Shown here: positions 1 through 13,300 of the stretch, piece after piece
Position numbering within the stretch: position 1 is the first letter of the stretch
Layout of the letters: each line of letters starts with the position of its first letter
NCBI GenBank assembly: GCA_023375785.1
Contig: SZWC01001202.1
Span: 146,820 to 210,819 of the forward strand
DNA: 64,000 bases
Reading direction: 5' to 3'
DNA from: Penium margaritaceum
Taxonomy: Eukaryota; Streptophyta; Zygnematophyceae; Desmidiales; Peniaceae
Made by a program: the position numbers and the translations under genes
The notes under the pieces: model-generated
What the model saw: only the letters and a program-made list of their open reading frames with translations
Database searches by the model: none
Told to the model about the DNA's origin: nothing

Positions 1-1222
1 AAGGTATTTGTGCTTTCTAGTTAATAGCTAGTGTTCCCAAACCATTGTTACCCCCCTTTGACTATATGTGACTCGTGTTGTGAGTTGTCAACGCTGACCA
101 CATGAAGTGAAATTCGTTGGTCATGGTCAGTGACATATGCATACTTTGGTTGGTCACTGTGCATGGTAGCCACGCTGTGCCACTACATATTGAAGGTATT
201 TGTACTTGCTACTCGATAACTAGTATTCACAAACCATTGTCTTCCACTCTGACCATTTGTGACTCGTGTTATGAGATGTCAAAGTTTACCACACTTATTG
301 ACATTATTTGGTCATGGTCAGTGACATATGCATACTTTGGTTGGTGATCGTGCATGGTATCCACACCGTGCCACAACTTGTTGAAGGTCCTTGTGCTTGC
401 TAGTTGATACCTGATGTTCCCAGACCATTGGTTCCGCCTCTGACCATTTGTGACTCGTGTTATGAGCTGTCAATGTTGACCACACATAGTGGACTTCTTC
501 GGTCATAGTCAGTGACATATGCATCCATTGGTTGGTCACTGTGCACGCTAGCCACACCGTGCCACTACTTGTTGAAAATCTTTCTACTTGCTAGTTGATA
601 ACTAGTGTTCCCAACCCATTGTTTCCCCCTTGACCATTTGTGACTCGTGTTTTGCGTTTTCAACGTTGACCACACACTCTGAAATCCGTTTGGTCATGGT
701 TAGTGACATATGCCTTCTTTGGTTTGTCATTGTACATGGTTACCAGGTCGTGTCACTACGTATCGAAGGTCTTTGTGCTTTCTTGTTGATAGTTAGTGTT
801 CCCAAACCATTGCTACCCCCTCTGAACATCTATGACTCGTGTTGTGAGTTGTCAACATTGACCACATGAAGTGAAATTCTTTGTTCATAATCAGTGACAT
901 ATACATACTTTGATCTGTCACTGTGCATTGTAGCCACACTGTGCAACTACATATTGAAGGTATTTGTACTTTCTAGTTGATAACTAGTATTGAGAAACCA
1001 TTTTCTTCCACTCTGACCATTTGTGACTCCTGTTGTGACTTGTCAAAGTGTACCACACATGGTGACATTATTTGGTCATGGTCTATGACATATGCCTACT
1101 TTGGTTGGTCATGGTGCATGGTATCAACACCGTGCCAAAGCTTATTGCAACTCCTTGTGCTTGCTAGTTGATACTTGGTGTTCCCAAACCATTGTTTCCC
1201 CCTCTGACCATTTGTCACTCGT
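1..1222 (+). repeat. 191-bp satellite array, segment 1
   Basis: Tandem satellite. The word gtgcc(a)c or its variant falls at 177, 368, 559, 750, 941 and 1132, exactly 191 bp apart. Monomer classes run E, F-variant, C, D, E, F-variant, so A and B are skipped between 368 and 559. Bases 1-60 match 22081-22140 almost base for base, including the unusual run of C before 'tttgactatatg', so this is the start of a block repeated about 22 kb downstream. No gene is present: 191 is not a multiple of 3, so each reading frame shifts from monomer to monomer and closes within about 80 codons. Confidence 0.95.
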
Positions 1223-2189
1223 AGGAGTCGATGCGAAGACGGCGCGGATGATATGGATGATGAAGAGACTGGAAGATGGCAGATGATCATGAGATGAGAT
1301 AGACGGCAGATGGAATTGAGGACACTGGAGCGAGGAGGTCGAGGAGAGCTGATTGAAGCGGATGAGGATGATGTGAAGACTGAAGGCTGGCGATGATGCT
1401 GAAGAGGAGAGGTAAAGAGCAATGCAGATGGAGGGAGATGTGGCGCGGCATGGAGGTGGGGCGACACAACCACTTCTTCTGCTTTTCAGGAGAGTGAGGG
1501 CTTGTTCCCCAGTTAGCTCGGAAGTGGGAGCAGGAAGACTGGTGGTGTTCGATATCCTGTCAGCTGGAAGAGGTTGGTTGTGGCAGAGGGAGTCAGACAA
1601 CGGGGAGAGGTACGACCGTTGATGTGAGGAGAGTGACGGCTTGTACCCCAGTTAGCTTGGAAGTGGGAGCAGGAAGACTGCTAGTGTCCGATATCCTGAC
1701 GATAGAAGTTTTGGCTGCAGGTCCTGACGAGGCAAGGAGGCGATGCGGGAAGGCAGCTCAAGATGATGGAAGCAGACGGATGGAGGATATCAGCGAGGAG
1801 GAGAAGATGAGGCTGATGAGGCAAGACAAAAGAGGAGGAGATGCTAGCGGAAGCAGATGTGATGAGGGGCAGTGGATGGCGAACGGCAGGAAGCTTCTTG
1901 GTAGTTGACGGCAGGCAGCGGCTCGAGAGTTGCTTGCGACTAATGTAGGCGACACGTCACCGGTTGTTAGCCATGGGCGTGGAAATGGGCGCAGGGCCTT
2001 CTTGGGATGATGAGACGTTTCTTGAGCGCGGCGGAATCGTTAGGCAGAGCTGCTGATGTCAGCTGCTGGCGAAGCGGCGAAGTGCGGGGCGACGGTAATG
2101 GTGGCAGGAGAACGCGAGTGGAGGCGATGAAGCAAGGATGACAGTAGAGCGATGACACGGTCACGGGACTCTAGGTGATGTTGCCTGAA

Positions 2190-2201
2190 GCTCTGATACC
2201 A
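2190..2201 (-). other. Primer-binding site, initiator-Met tRNA type
   Basis: The - strand reads TGGTATCAGAGC directly after the LTR end (...TTCTAACA). This 12-base word is the well-known complement of the 3' end of plant initiator methionine tRNA, used to prime minus-strand DNA in many Copia-type elements. Its exact position against the LTR edge is the strongest evidence for the call. Confidence 0.85.
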
Positions 2202-2815
2202 TGTTAGAAGAATGCAAACACGAGAATAGCATCAGCAGAAGCAGGCAGAAGCATCAGCACATGCGAGTATTTGTCAGAAGAGTGACGCAGGCGGAAGCAG
2301 TTCAAGGAGTTAGTCGCAGGAGCTGATGGAGACCGAGGCGCGAGGTAGTAGAGGTAGGCAAGTTGATGTGAGAGAGAGTATTGGCGAGATGAGTGATGGT
2401 TGGCGGAGTAAAAGAGCTGAGCAAAGGAGGGAGAGTGACGGAGCGAAGGGTTGAGAGGGGTTAGCGAAGGTAGGAAATACGAGGGGTGAGCACAGCGAAG
2501 ACACGGCGGCGAAGCCGCGGAACCAAAGGGGGAACAGGATAAGCAGAACTATTCTGGTTAAACTAAGGAGGGAATGAACATCCTCCGTGTATACTTCAGA
2601 ACAGGACAACGTAACTGTTAATGGCTTCTTTTTGCTAGCCGGATGCGTGGCGACGTGGTCGCTTATTAGGAGCGGCTCAGCTTTGGCAGAACGGTCGTCA
2701 CTGACCAGCCGTTGCCAAGATAGTTCGGTGTGGGACCTGAACCAGTATCAAGAATTCAGATTATCCGAGGGGTATATATTGTGAGGAAGACCTTGTCAGA
2801 GGCATATTTCTGACA
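2202..2815 (-). mobile_element. Long terminal repeat of the LTR element fragment
   Basis: A 614-bp segment with retroelement ends: on the + strand it opens TGTTAGAA and closes TTCTGACA, an imperfect inverted pair of the TG...CA type. Its inner edge (2202) touches the primer-binding site and its outer edge (2815) touches satellite. A TATATA word lies near 2773-2778 on the side that would be U3; whether it is a promoter is not known. No other copy of this LTR is in the window, so LTR-to-LTR divergence cannot be used for dating. Confidence 0.72.
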
Positions 2816-3850
2816 GTTACCACGTCGTGTCACTACGTATCAAATGTCTTTGTGCTTTCTTCTTGATAGATCGTGTTCCCAAACCATTGTTACCCCCTCT
2901 GTATATCTATGACTCGTGTTGTGAGTTGTCAACATTGACCACATGAAGTGAAATTCTTTGTTCATGGTCAGTGACATATGCATACTTTGGTTGGTCACTG
3001 TACATTGTAGCCACACTGTGCCACTACATATTGAAGGTATTTGTACTTTCTAGTCGATAATTAGTATTGAGAAACCATTATCTTCCACTCTGACCATTTG
3101 TGACTCATGTTATGAGTTGTCAAAGTGTACGACACATGGTGACATTATTTGGTCATGGTCAGTGACATATGCCTACTTTGGTTGGTCATCGTGCATGGTA
3201 TCCACACCGTGCCAAAACGTATTGCAGCTCCTTGTGCTTGCTAGTTGATACTTGGTGCTCCCAAACCATTGTTTCCCCCTCTGACCATTTGTGACTCGTA
3301 TTATGAGTTGTCAACGTTGACCACACACAGCGGATTTCTTTGGTCAAAGGCAGTACACATGCCTACTTTGGTTGGTCATCGTGCATGGTATCCACACCGT
3401 GCCAAAACGTATTGCAGCTCCTTGTGCTTGCTAGTTGATACTTGGTGCTCCCAAACCATTGTTTCCCCCTCTGACCATTTGTGACTCGTATTATGAGTTG
3501 TCAACGTTGACCACACACAGCGGATTTCTTTGGTCAAAGGCAGTACACATGCCTACTTTGGTCGGTCATTGTGCATGGTAGCCACACTGTGCTACTACTG
3601 ACTGAAGGTCGTTGTACTTGCTAGTTGGTATCTAGTATTCCCAAACTATTGTTTTCCCCTCTGACAAGTCGTGACCCATATTATGGGTTGTGAACGTTGA
3701 CCACACATAGTAAAATCATTTGGTCATGGTATGTGGCGCATGCCTAATCTGGTTGGTCATTGTGCATGGTAGCCACACCATTCCACTACTTGTTTAAATT
3801 CTTTGTACTTGCTAGTCAATAAATAGCAAAATGTTTCTCTCTTTGACACC
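2816..3850 (+). repeat. 191-bp satellite array, segment 2
   Basis: The satellite resumes within a D-class monomer (anchor gtgtcac at 2827), followed by E (3018), an F variant (3209), an exact duplicate, an A variant, and a divergent monomer (anchor near 3779) that leads into the SINE-like insert. This order, D-E-F-A-divergent-insert, recurs at 22.8-23.7 kb, at 29.2-29.9 kb in part, and inverted at 56.3-57.2 kb. It is therefore a block that has been copied as a unit. Confidence 0.93.
3171..3550 (+). repeat. Two identical 190-bp monomers in tandem
   Basis: Bases 3171-3360 and 3361-3550 read the same at every position I compared. Neighbouring monomers elsewhere belong to different classes and differ at many sites, so this is a very recent single-monomer duplication by unequal exchange or slippage, or an assembly error of the same size. 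Confidence 0.9.
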
Positions 3851-4364
3851 AGGTCGGTTTTTGTTTATTTATTACGCGTAGGTCTCTTCACTGGAATACT
3901 CCCTCCCACCCCCCTAGAGGGATGTTCTGTGGACGACCTGGAGGACAGATTTGCGACCACATTACGACACCCCCCCCCCTACCACCCCCACGGCTTAGGC
4001 TCGAAGGTAGAGTTGAGGTATCACAACACGGCCGTCCCAACCCCCCTCCCCAGGTCGCGAGCCTATTCTATATTGCGCATACGAGGATTCAAACCCAGGA
4101 CCTACCACTCCAGAATCTAACTCTATAAGCACTAAGCCAGCGCACATGGTGTTCATATGATGTCCAAATGACAATATAAGGGTTCCTATGGGTAAAGGGC
4201 ATAAAATAAGGGGGTGTAAGAATAGAGGGTAGTTTTCAAAAGAATGAATGATAACAAAGTTAGTTTAATAAAAAAAAGATTGACGCAGAGGGAATTTCAG
4301 ATTTTGCAACTTTGAGCTTGAATAACCTCTCAACAATTGCCTCGATTGACCAGCCGTAAGAAGG
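3851..4364 (-). mobile_element. SINE-like insert, copy 1
   Basis: A 514-bp segment unrelated to the satellite. Read on the - strand it holds a tRNA-like head: the word tggcttagtg fits an RNA polymerase III A box, and about 44 bases on a 'ggtttgaatcc'-like word fits a B box (seen here on the + strand as ggattcaaaccc near 4085-4097). A body with runs of C (+ strand) near 3970-3985 and 4041-4050 follows. About 200 bp upstream of the head is also non-satellite, so either the element is larger than a simple SINE or it sits within another old insert. Flanking satellite matches copies 2, 3 and 4, so this copy arose by array duplication and not by its own transposition. Confidence 0.6.
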
Positions 4365-7300
4365 AAAGTTGACTACACAAAGTGAAACTCTGTTTATGAT
4401 ATTCAGTGACACAAGCATACTTTGGTTGGTCATTGTGCATGGTAGCCACACAGTGCCACCACTTATCGAAGGTCTTTGTACTTGCTAGTCGATACCGAGT
4501 ATTCATAAACCATTGTTTCTCCCTCTGCCCATTTTTGACTTGTATTATGAGTTGTGAACGTTGACCACACACATTAAACTTCTTTGGTCATGAGCAGTGA
4601 TGTATGCCTACTTGGGTAGGTCATTATGCACGGTAGCCACACCGTGCAAATACATACGAAAAATATTTGTACTTGCTAGAAGATACATAGTGTTTTGAAA
4701 CCATGTTTTCCCCCTCTGACCATTTGTGACTCATGTTATGGGTTGTGAACGTTGACCACCCTTATTGAAATTCTTTGGTCATGGTTAGAAACATATGCCT
4801 AGTCTGGTTTGTCACTGTACGTGGTTATCACGCCGTGTCACTGCGTATTGAAGGTCTTTGTGCTCTCTAGTTGATAGCTAGTGTTCCCAAACCATTGTTA
4901 CCCCCTCTGACTATCAGTGACTCGTGTTGTGAGTTGTTAACGCTGACCATATGAAGTGAACTTCTTTGTTCATAGTCAGTGACATATGCATACTTTGGTT
5001 GGTCACTGTGCATTGTAGCCACACTGTGCCACTACATATTGAAGGTATTTGTACTTGCTAGTCAATAACTAGTATTCACAAACCATTATCTTCCACCCTG
5101 ACCATTTGTGACTCGTCTCATGAGTTGTCAAGGTTTACCACACTTAGTGCCATTATTTGGTCATGTTCAGTGACATATGCCTACTTTGGTTGGTCATCGC
5201 ACATGGTATCCACACCGTGCCAAGACGTATTGAAGCTTCTTGTTCTTGCTTTTTGAGACTTGGTGTTCCCAAACCATTGTTTCCCCCTCTGACCATTTGT
5301 GACTCGTATTATGAGCTGTCAATGTTGACCACACACAGCAGATTTCTTTGGTCAAAGGCAGTACATATGCCTACTTTGGTCGTTCATTGTGCATGGTAGC
5401 CACACCCTGCTACTACTGACTAAAGGTCGTTGTACTTGCTAGTTAAGAACTGATATTCCCATAGCATTGTTTCCTCCCCTTACCGTTTTTGACTCCTGTT
5501 ATGGTTGGTCAATGTTGACCAACCATATTGAAATCTTCTCGTCATGGTCAGTGACATATGCCTAGTTTGGTTGTTTGGTGTGCATATTAGCCACACCGTG
5601 CCACTATGTATCAAAGTTCCTTGTCCTTTCTAGTCAATACATAGGGTTCCGAAACCATTGTCTCTCCCTCTGACCATTTGTGACTCGTGTTATGAGTTGT
5701 CAAGGTTTACCACACTTAGTGCCATTATTTGGTCATGGTCATTGACATATGCCTACTTTGGTTGGTCATCGTGCATGGTATCCACACTGTGCCACGATGT
5801 ATTGAAGCTCCTTGTGCTTGCTATTCAATACTTGGTGTTCGCAAACCATTGCTTCCCCCTCTTACCATTTGTGACTCGTATTATGAGTTGTCAACGTTGA
5901 CCACACACAGTGGATTTCTTTGGTCAAAGGCAGTACATATGCCTACTTTGGTCGGTCATTGTGCATGGTAGCCACACCGTGCTACTACTGATTGAAGGTC
6001 ATTGTACTTGCTAGTTGAGAACTGATACTCCCATAGCATTGTTTTCTCCCCTTACCGTATGTGACTCGTGTTATTGTTGGTCAACGTTAACCACCCATGT
6101 TGAAATTCTTTGGTCATGGTCAGTGACATATGCCTAGTTTGGTTGTTTGGTGTGCATATTAGCCACACCGTGCCACTACGTATTGAAGTTCTTTGTCCTT
6201 TCTAGTTGATACATAGGGTTCCCAAACCATTGTCTTTCCCTCTGACCATTTGTGACTCGTGTTATGAGTTGTCAAGGTTGATCACACATAGTGGACTTCT
6301 TCGGCTATAGTCAGTGACATATGCATCCTTTGGTTGGTCACTGTGCACGCTAGCCAGACCGTGCCACAACGTGTTGAAAATCTTTCTACTTGCTATTTGA
6401 TAACTAGTGGTCCCCACCCATGATTTTCTCCACTGACCATTTGTGACTCGTGTTATGAGTTTTCAACGTTGACCACACACTGTGAAATCCGTTTGGTCGT
6501 GGTTTGTGACATATGCCTACTTTGGTTTGTCACTGTACATGGTAACCACGCCGTGTCATTACATATCGAAGGTCGTTGTGCTTCCTTGTTGACAGCTAGT
6601 GTTCCCAAACCATTGTTACCCCCTCTGACTATAAGTAACTTGTATTGTGAGTTGTAAATTTTGACCACATGAAGTGAAATTCTTTGTTCATGGTCAGTGA
6701 CATATGCATACTTTGGTTGGTCACAGTGCATTGTAGCGACACTGTGCCACTACATATTGACAGTATTTGTACTTGCTAGTCAATAAATAGTATTGACAAA
6801 TCATTATCTTCCACCGTGACCATTTCTGACTTGTGTTATGAGTTGTCAAGGTTTACCACACTTAGCGCCATTATTTGGTCATGGTCAGTGACATATGCCT
6901 ACTTTGGTTGGTCATCGGGCATGGTATCTACACTGTGCCACAACGTATTGAAGCTCCTTGCGCTTGCTATTTGATACTCGGTGTTCCAAAACCATTGTTT
7001 CCCCCTCTGAACATTTGTGACTCGTGTTATGCGTTGTCTACGTTGACCACACACAGCGGATTTCTTTGGTCAAAGGCAGTACATATGCCTACTTTGGTCG
7101 GTCATTGTGCATGGTAGCCACACCGTGCTACTACTGACTGAAGGTCGTTGTACTTGCTAGTTGAGAACTGATGTTCCCATAGCATTGTTTCCTCCCCTGA
7201 CCGTTTGTGACTCGTGTTATGGTTGGTCAACGTTGACCACCCATATTGAAACTATCTTGTCATGGACAGTGACATATGGCTATTTTGGTTGTTTGGTTTG

Positions 7301-10300
7301 CATAGTAGCCACACCGTGCGACTACGTATTGAAGTTGTTTGTCCTTTCTAGTTGATACATAGAGTTCCCAAACCATTGTCTCTCCCTCTGACCATTTATG
7401 ACTCGTGTTATGAGTTGTCAATAATGACTACATAAAGTGGACTTCTTCGGTCATAGTGAGTGACATATGCATCATTTGGTTGGTCACTGTGCACGCTAGC
7501 CACACCGTGCCACTACTTGTTGAAAATCTTTCTAGTTTCTAGTTGATAACTAGTGTTCCCAACCCATGGTCTCCCCCATTGACCATTTGTGACTCGTGGT
7601 ATGAGTTTTCAACGTTGACCACACACTGTGAAATCCGTTTGGTCATGGTTTGTGACACATGCCTTCTACGGTTTGTCACAGTACATTGTTACCATGCTGT
7701 GTCATTACGTATCGAAGGTCTTTGTGCTTTCTTGTTGACTGCTAGTGTCCCCAAACCATTGTTACCCCCTCTGACTATCAGTGACTCGTGTTGTGAGTTG
7801 TAAATGTTGACCACATGAAGTGAAATTCTTTGTTCATGGTCAGTGATATATGCATACTTTGTTTGGTCACTGTGCATTGTAGCCACACTTTGCCACTACA
7901 TATTAAAGGTATTTTTACTTGCTAGTCAATAACTAGTATTCACAAATCATTATCTTCCACCCTGACCATTTGTGACTTGTGTTATGAGTTGTCAAGGTTT
8001 ACCACACTGAGTGCCATTATTTGGTCATGGTCACTGACATATGCCTACTTTGGTTGGTCATGACGCATGGTATCCACACCGTGCCAGAACGTATTGAAGC
8101 TTCTTGTGCTTGCTTTTTGATACTTGGTGTTCCCAAACCATTGTTTCCCCCTCTGACCATTTGTGACTCGTATTATGAGTTGTCAATGTTGACCACACAC
8201 AGAAGATTTCTTCGGTCAAAGGAAGTACACATGCCTACTTTGGTCGTTCATTGTGCATGGTAGCCACACCGTGCTACTACTGACTGAATGTCGTTGTACT
8301 TGCTAGTTGAGAACTGATATTCCCATAGCATTGTTTCCTCCCCTTACCGTATGTGACTCGTGTTATTGTTGGTCAACATTAACCACCCATGTTGAAATTC
8401 GTTGGTCATGGTCAGTGACATATGCCTAGTTTGGTTGTTTGGTGTGCATATTAGCCACACCGTGCCACTACGTATTGAATTTCTTTTTCCTTTCTAGTTG
8501 ATACACAGGGTTCCCAATCAATTGTCTTTCCCTCTGACCATTTGTGACGTGTTATGAGTTGTCAATGTTGACCACAAATAGTGGACTTCTTTGGTTATAG
8601 TCAGTGACATATGCATTTTTTGGTTTGTCACTGTGCACGCTAGCCAGACCGTGCCAGTACTTGTTGAAAATCTTTCTACTTTCTAGTTGATAACTAGTGT
8701 TCCCAACCCATGATTTTCCCTACTGACCATTTGTGACTCGTGTTATGAGTTTTCAACGTTGACCACACACTGTGAAATCCGTTTGGTCGTGGTTTGTGAC
8801 ATATGCCTACTTTGGTTTGTCACTGTACATGGTAACCACGCCCTGTCATTACATATCGAAGGTTGTTGTGCTTTCTGGTTGACAGCTAGTGCTCCCAAAC
8901 CATTGTTACCCACTCTGACTATCAGTGACTCGTGTTGTGAGTTGTAAATGTTGACCACATGAAGTGAAATTCTTTGTTCATGGTCAGTGACATATGCATA
9001 CTTTGGTTGGTCACGGTGCATTGTAGCGACACTGTGCCACTACATATTGAAGGTATTTGTACTTGCTAGTCAATAACTAGTATTAAAAAATCATTATCTT
9101 CCACCCTGACCATTTGTGTCTTGTGTTATGAGTTGTCAAGGTTTACCACACTTTGTGCCATTATATGGTCATGGTCAGTGACATATGCCTACTTTGGTTG
9201 GTCATGACGCATGTTATCCATACCGTGCCACAACGTATTGAACCTTCTTGTGGTTGCCTTTTGATACTTGGTGTTCCCAAACCATTGTTTCCCCCTCTGA
9301 CCATTTGTGACGCGTGTTATGAGTTGTCAATGTTGACCACACACATCAGATTTCTTTGGTCAAAGGAAGTACATATGCCTACTTTGGTCGTTCATTGTGC
9401 ATGGTAGCCACACCGTGCTACTACTGACTGAATGTCGTTGTACTTGCTAGTTGAGAACTGATATTCCCATAGCATTGTCTCCTCCCCTTACTGTATGTGA
9501 CTCGTGTTATTGTTGGTCAACGTTAACCACCCATGTTGAAATTCTTTGGTCATGGTCAGTGACATATGCCTAGTTTGGTTGTTTGGTGTGCATATTAGCC
9601 ACACGGTGCCACTAGGTATTGAAGTTCTTTGTCCTTTCTAGTTGATACATAGGAATTAAACCATTGTCTTTCCTTCTGACCATTTGTGACTCGTGTTATG
9701 AGTTGTCAATGTTGACCACTCATAGTGGACTTCTTTGGTTATAGTCAGTGACATATGCATCCTTTGGTTGGTCACTGTGCACGCTAGCCAGACCGTGCCA
9801 CTACTTGTTGAGAATCTTTCTCCTTGCTAGTTGATAACTAGTGTTCCCAACCCATGATTTTCCCCACTGACCATTTGTGACTCGTGTAATGAGTTGCCAA
9901 CGTTCACCACACACTGTGAAATCCGTTTGGTCGTGGTTTGTGACATATGCCTAGTTTGGTTTGTCAATGTACATGGTAGCCACGCCGTGTTATTATGTAT
10001 CGAAGGTCGTAGTGCTTTCTTGTTGACAGCTAGTGTTCCCAAACCATTGTTACCCCCTCTGACTATCAGTGACTCGTGTTGTGAGTTGTAAATGTTGACC
10101 ACATGAAGTGAAATTCTTTGTTCATGGTCAGTGGCATATGCATACCGTGGATGGTCACAGTGTAGTGTAGCGACACTGTGCCAGTACATATTGAAGGTAT
10201 TTGTACTTGCTAGTCAATAACTAGTATTCACAAATCATTATCTTCCACCCTGACCATTTGTGACATGTGTTATGAGTTGTCAAGGTTTACCACACTTTGT

Positions 10301-11270
10301 GCCATTATTTGGTCATGGTCAGTGACATATGCCTACTTTGGTTGGTCATTGTGCATGGTATCTACACTGTGCCACAACGTATTGAAGCTCCTTGTGCTTG
10401 CTATTTGATACTCGGTGTTCCCACACCATTGTTTCCCCCTCTGACCATTTGTGACTCGTATTATGCATTGTCAACGTCGACCACACACAGCAGATTTCTT
10501 TGGTCAAAGGCAGTACATATGCCTACTTTGGTCGGTCATTGTGTATGGTAGCCACACCGTGCTACTACTGACTGAAGGTCGTTGTACTTGCTAGTTGAGA
10601 ACTGATATTCCCATAGCATTGTTTCCTCCCATGACCGTTTGTGACTCGTGTTATGGTTGATCAACGTTGACCACCCATATTGAAATTATCTGGTCATGGA
10701 CAGGGACATATGGCTAGTTTGGTTGTTTGGTGTGCATAGTAGCCACACCGTGCCACTACGTATTGAAGTTCTTTGTCCTTTCTAGTTGATACATAGAGTT
10801 CCCAAACCATTGTCTCTCCCTCTGACCATTTGTGACTCGTGTTATGAGTTTTCATTGATAACCACACATAGTGGACTTCTTCGGTCATAGTGAGAGACAT
10901 ATGCATCATTTGGTTGGTCACTGTGCATGCTAACCACACCGTGCCACCACTTGTTCAAAAGCTTTCTACTTGCTAGTTGATAACTAGTATTCCCAACCCA
11001 TGGTCTCCCCCACTGACCATTTGTGACTCGTGGTATGAGTTTTCAACGTTGACCACACACTGTGAAATCCGTTTGGTCATGGTTTGTGACACATGCCTTG
11101 TATGGTTTGTCACTGTTTATTGTTACCACGCTGTGTCATTATGTATCGAAGGTCTTTGTGCTTTCTTGTTGATAGCTAGTGTCCCCAAACCGTTGTTACC
11201 CCCTCTGACTATCAGTGACTCGTGTTGTGAGTTGTAAATGTTGACCACATGAAGTGAAATTCTTTGTTCA

Positions 11271-11640
11271 TGGTCAGTGACATATGCATACTTTGGTTGG
11301 TCACTGTGCATTGTAGCCACACTGTGCCACTACATATTGAAGGTATTTGTACTTGCTAGTCAATAACTAGTATTCAAAAATCACTATCTTCCACCCTGAC
11401 CATTTGTGACCCGTGTTATGAGTTGTCAAGGTTTACCACACTTAGTGCCATTATTTGGTCATGGTCAGTGACATATGCATACTTTGGTTGGTCACTGTGC
11501 ATTGTAGCCACACTGTGCCACTACATATTGAAGGTATTTGTACTTGCTAGTCAATAACTAGTATTCAAAAATCACTATCTTCCACCCTGACCATTTGTGA
11601 CCCGTGTTATGAGTTGTCAAGGTTTACCACACTTAGTGCC
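11271..11640 (+). repeat. Tandem duplication of an E monomer
   Basis: Bases 11271-11461 and 11462-11640 are alike at every position I compared, including the rare spelling 'ttcaaaaatcactatc'. The second copy then runs into an F monomer that lacks about 17 bp. The offset of 191 keeps the register, as expected for unequal exchange. Confidence 0.88.
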
Positions 11641-13300
11641 ACTGACATATGTTTATTTTGGTTGGTCATGACGCATGGTATCCACACCGTGCCACAACGT
11701 ATTGAAGCTTCTTGTGCTTGCTTCTTGATACTTGGTGTTCCCAAACCATTGTTTCCCCCTCTGACCATTTGTGACTCGTATTATGAGTTGTCAATGTTGA
11801 CCACACACAGCAGATTTCTTTGGTCAAAGGAAGTACATATGCCTACTTTGGTCATTTATTGTGCATGGTAGCCACACCGTGCTACTACTGACTGAATTTC
11901 GTTATACTTGCTAGTTGAGAACCGATATTCCCATATCATTGTTTCCTCCCCTGACCGTTTTTGACTCGTGTTATGGTTGGTCAACGTTGACCACCCATAT
12001 TGAAATTCTCTCCTCATGGTCGGTGACATAAGCCTAGTTTGGTTGTTTGGTGTGCATAGTAGCCACACCGTGCCACTACGTATTGAAGTTCCTTGTCCTT
12101 TCTAGTCGATAAATAGGGTTCCCAAACCATTGTATCTCCCTCTGACCATTTGTGACTCGTGTTATGAGTTGTCAATGTTGACCACACAAAGTGGACTTAT
12201 TCGGTCATAGTCAGTGACATATGCATCCTTTGGTTGATCACTGTGCACGCTAGCCACACCGTGCCACAAATTGTTGAGAATGTTTCTACTTGCTAGTTGA
12301 TAACTAGTTTTCCAAACCCATGGATTCCCCTACTGACCAGTTGTGACTTGTTCTGAGTTTTCAACGTTGACCACACACTGTGAAATCCGTTTGGTCATGG
12401 TTTGTGACACATGCCTACTTTGGTTTGTTACTGTACATGGTGACCACGCCGTGTCATTACGTATCAAAGGTCTTTGTGCTTTCTTGTTGAGAGCCAGTGT
12501 TCTAAAACCATTGCTAGCCCCTTCTGACTATCTGTGACCCGTGTTGTGAGTTGTACATTTTGACCACATGAAGTGAAATTCTTTGTTCATGGTCAGTGAC
12601 ATATGCATACCTTGGTTGGTCACTGTGCATTGTAGCCACATTCAGCCACTACATATTGAAGGTATTTGTACTTGCTAGTCAATAAGTAGTATTCACAAAT
12701 CATTATCTTCCTCCCTGACCATTTGTGACTCGTGTTATGAGTTGTCAAGGTTTACCACACTTAGTGCCATTAGTTGGTCATGGTCAGTAACATATGCCTA
12801 CTTTGGTTGGTCATCGTGCATGGTATCCACTGTGTGCCACAACGTATTGAAGCTCCTTGTGCTTGCTATTTGATACTCGGTGTTCTCAAACCATTTTTTC
12901 CCCCTCTGACCATTTGTGACTCGTATTATGAGTTGTCAACGTTGACCACACAGAGCGGATTTCTTTGGTCAAAGGCAGTACATATTTCTACTTTGGTCGG
13001 TCATTGTGCATGGTAGCCACACCGTGCTACTACTGACTGAAGATCGTTGTACTTGCTAGTTGAGAACTGATATCCCTGTAGCATTGTTTCCTCCCCTGAC
13101 CGTTTGTGACTCGTGTTATGGTTGGTCAACGTTGACCACCCATATAGAAATTATCTGGTCATGGTCAGTGACATATGCCTAGTTTGGTTGTTTGGCGTGC
13201 ATAGTAGCCACACCGTTGCTCTACGTATTGAAGTTCTTTGTCCTTTCTAGTTGATACATAGTGTCCCCAAACCATTGTATCTCCCTCTAACCATTTGTGA

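Larger units (their letters stand above)
1223..2815 (-). mobile_element. LTR retroelement fragment, Copia-like by its primer-binding site
   Basis: A non-satellite segment of higher GC, read on the - strand. It has one LTR (2202-2815), a primer-binding site directly beside it (2190-2201), and about 970 bp of internal leader-like sequence (1223-2189) that is purine-rich on the + strand. I recognise no gag, protease, integrase or reverse transcriptase domain, and no second LTR is visible, so it is an incomplete fossil. An internal direct repeat of roughly 70 bp occurs near 1488 and 1627 (offset 139). The satellite on the two sides is not contiguous: about 90 bp of the monomer phase is missing, and the monomer trio D-E-F occurs on both sides. 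This indicates rearrangement as well as insertion. The Copia assignment rests on the primer-binding site and LTR ends only. Confidence 0.72.

Noticed and set aside
1142-1908. Overlapping frames on both strands in the LTR fragment, candidates for gag or a host gene
   Set aside because: Composition is simple (serine- or arginine-rich), frames overlap on opposite strands, and I recognise no capsid or zinc-knuckle motif.
2310-2609. 99-codon - strand frame inside the LTR
   Set aside because: It lies wholly within the LTR, is leucine- and serine-rich from a purine-rich opposite strand, and has no recognisable domain.
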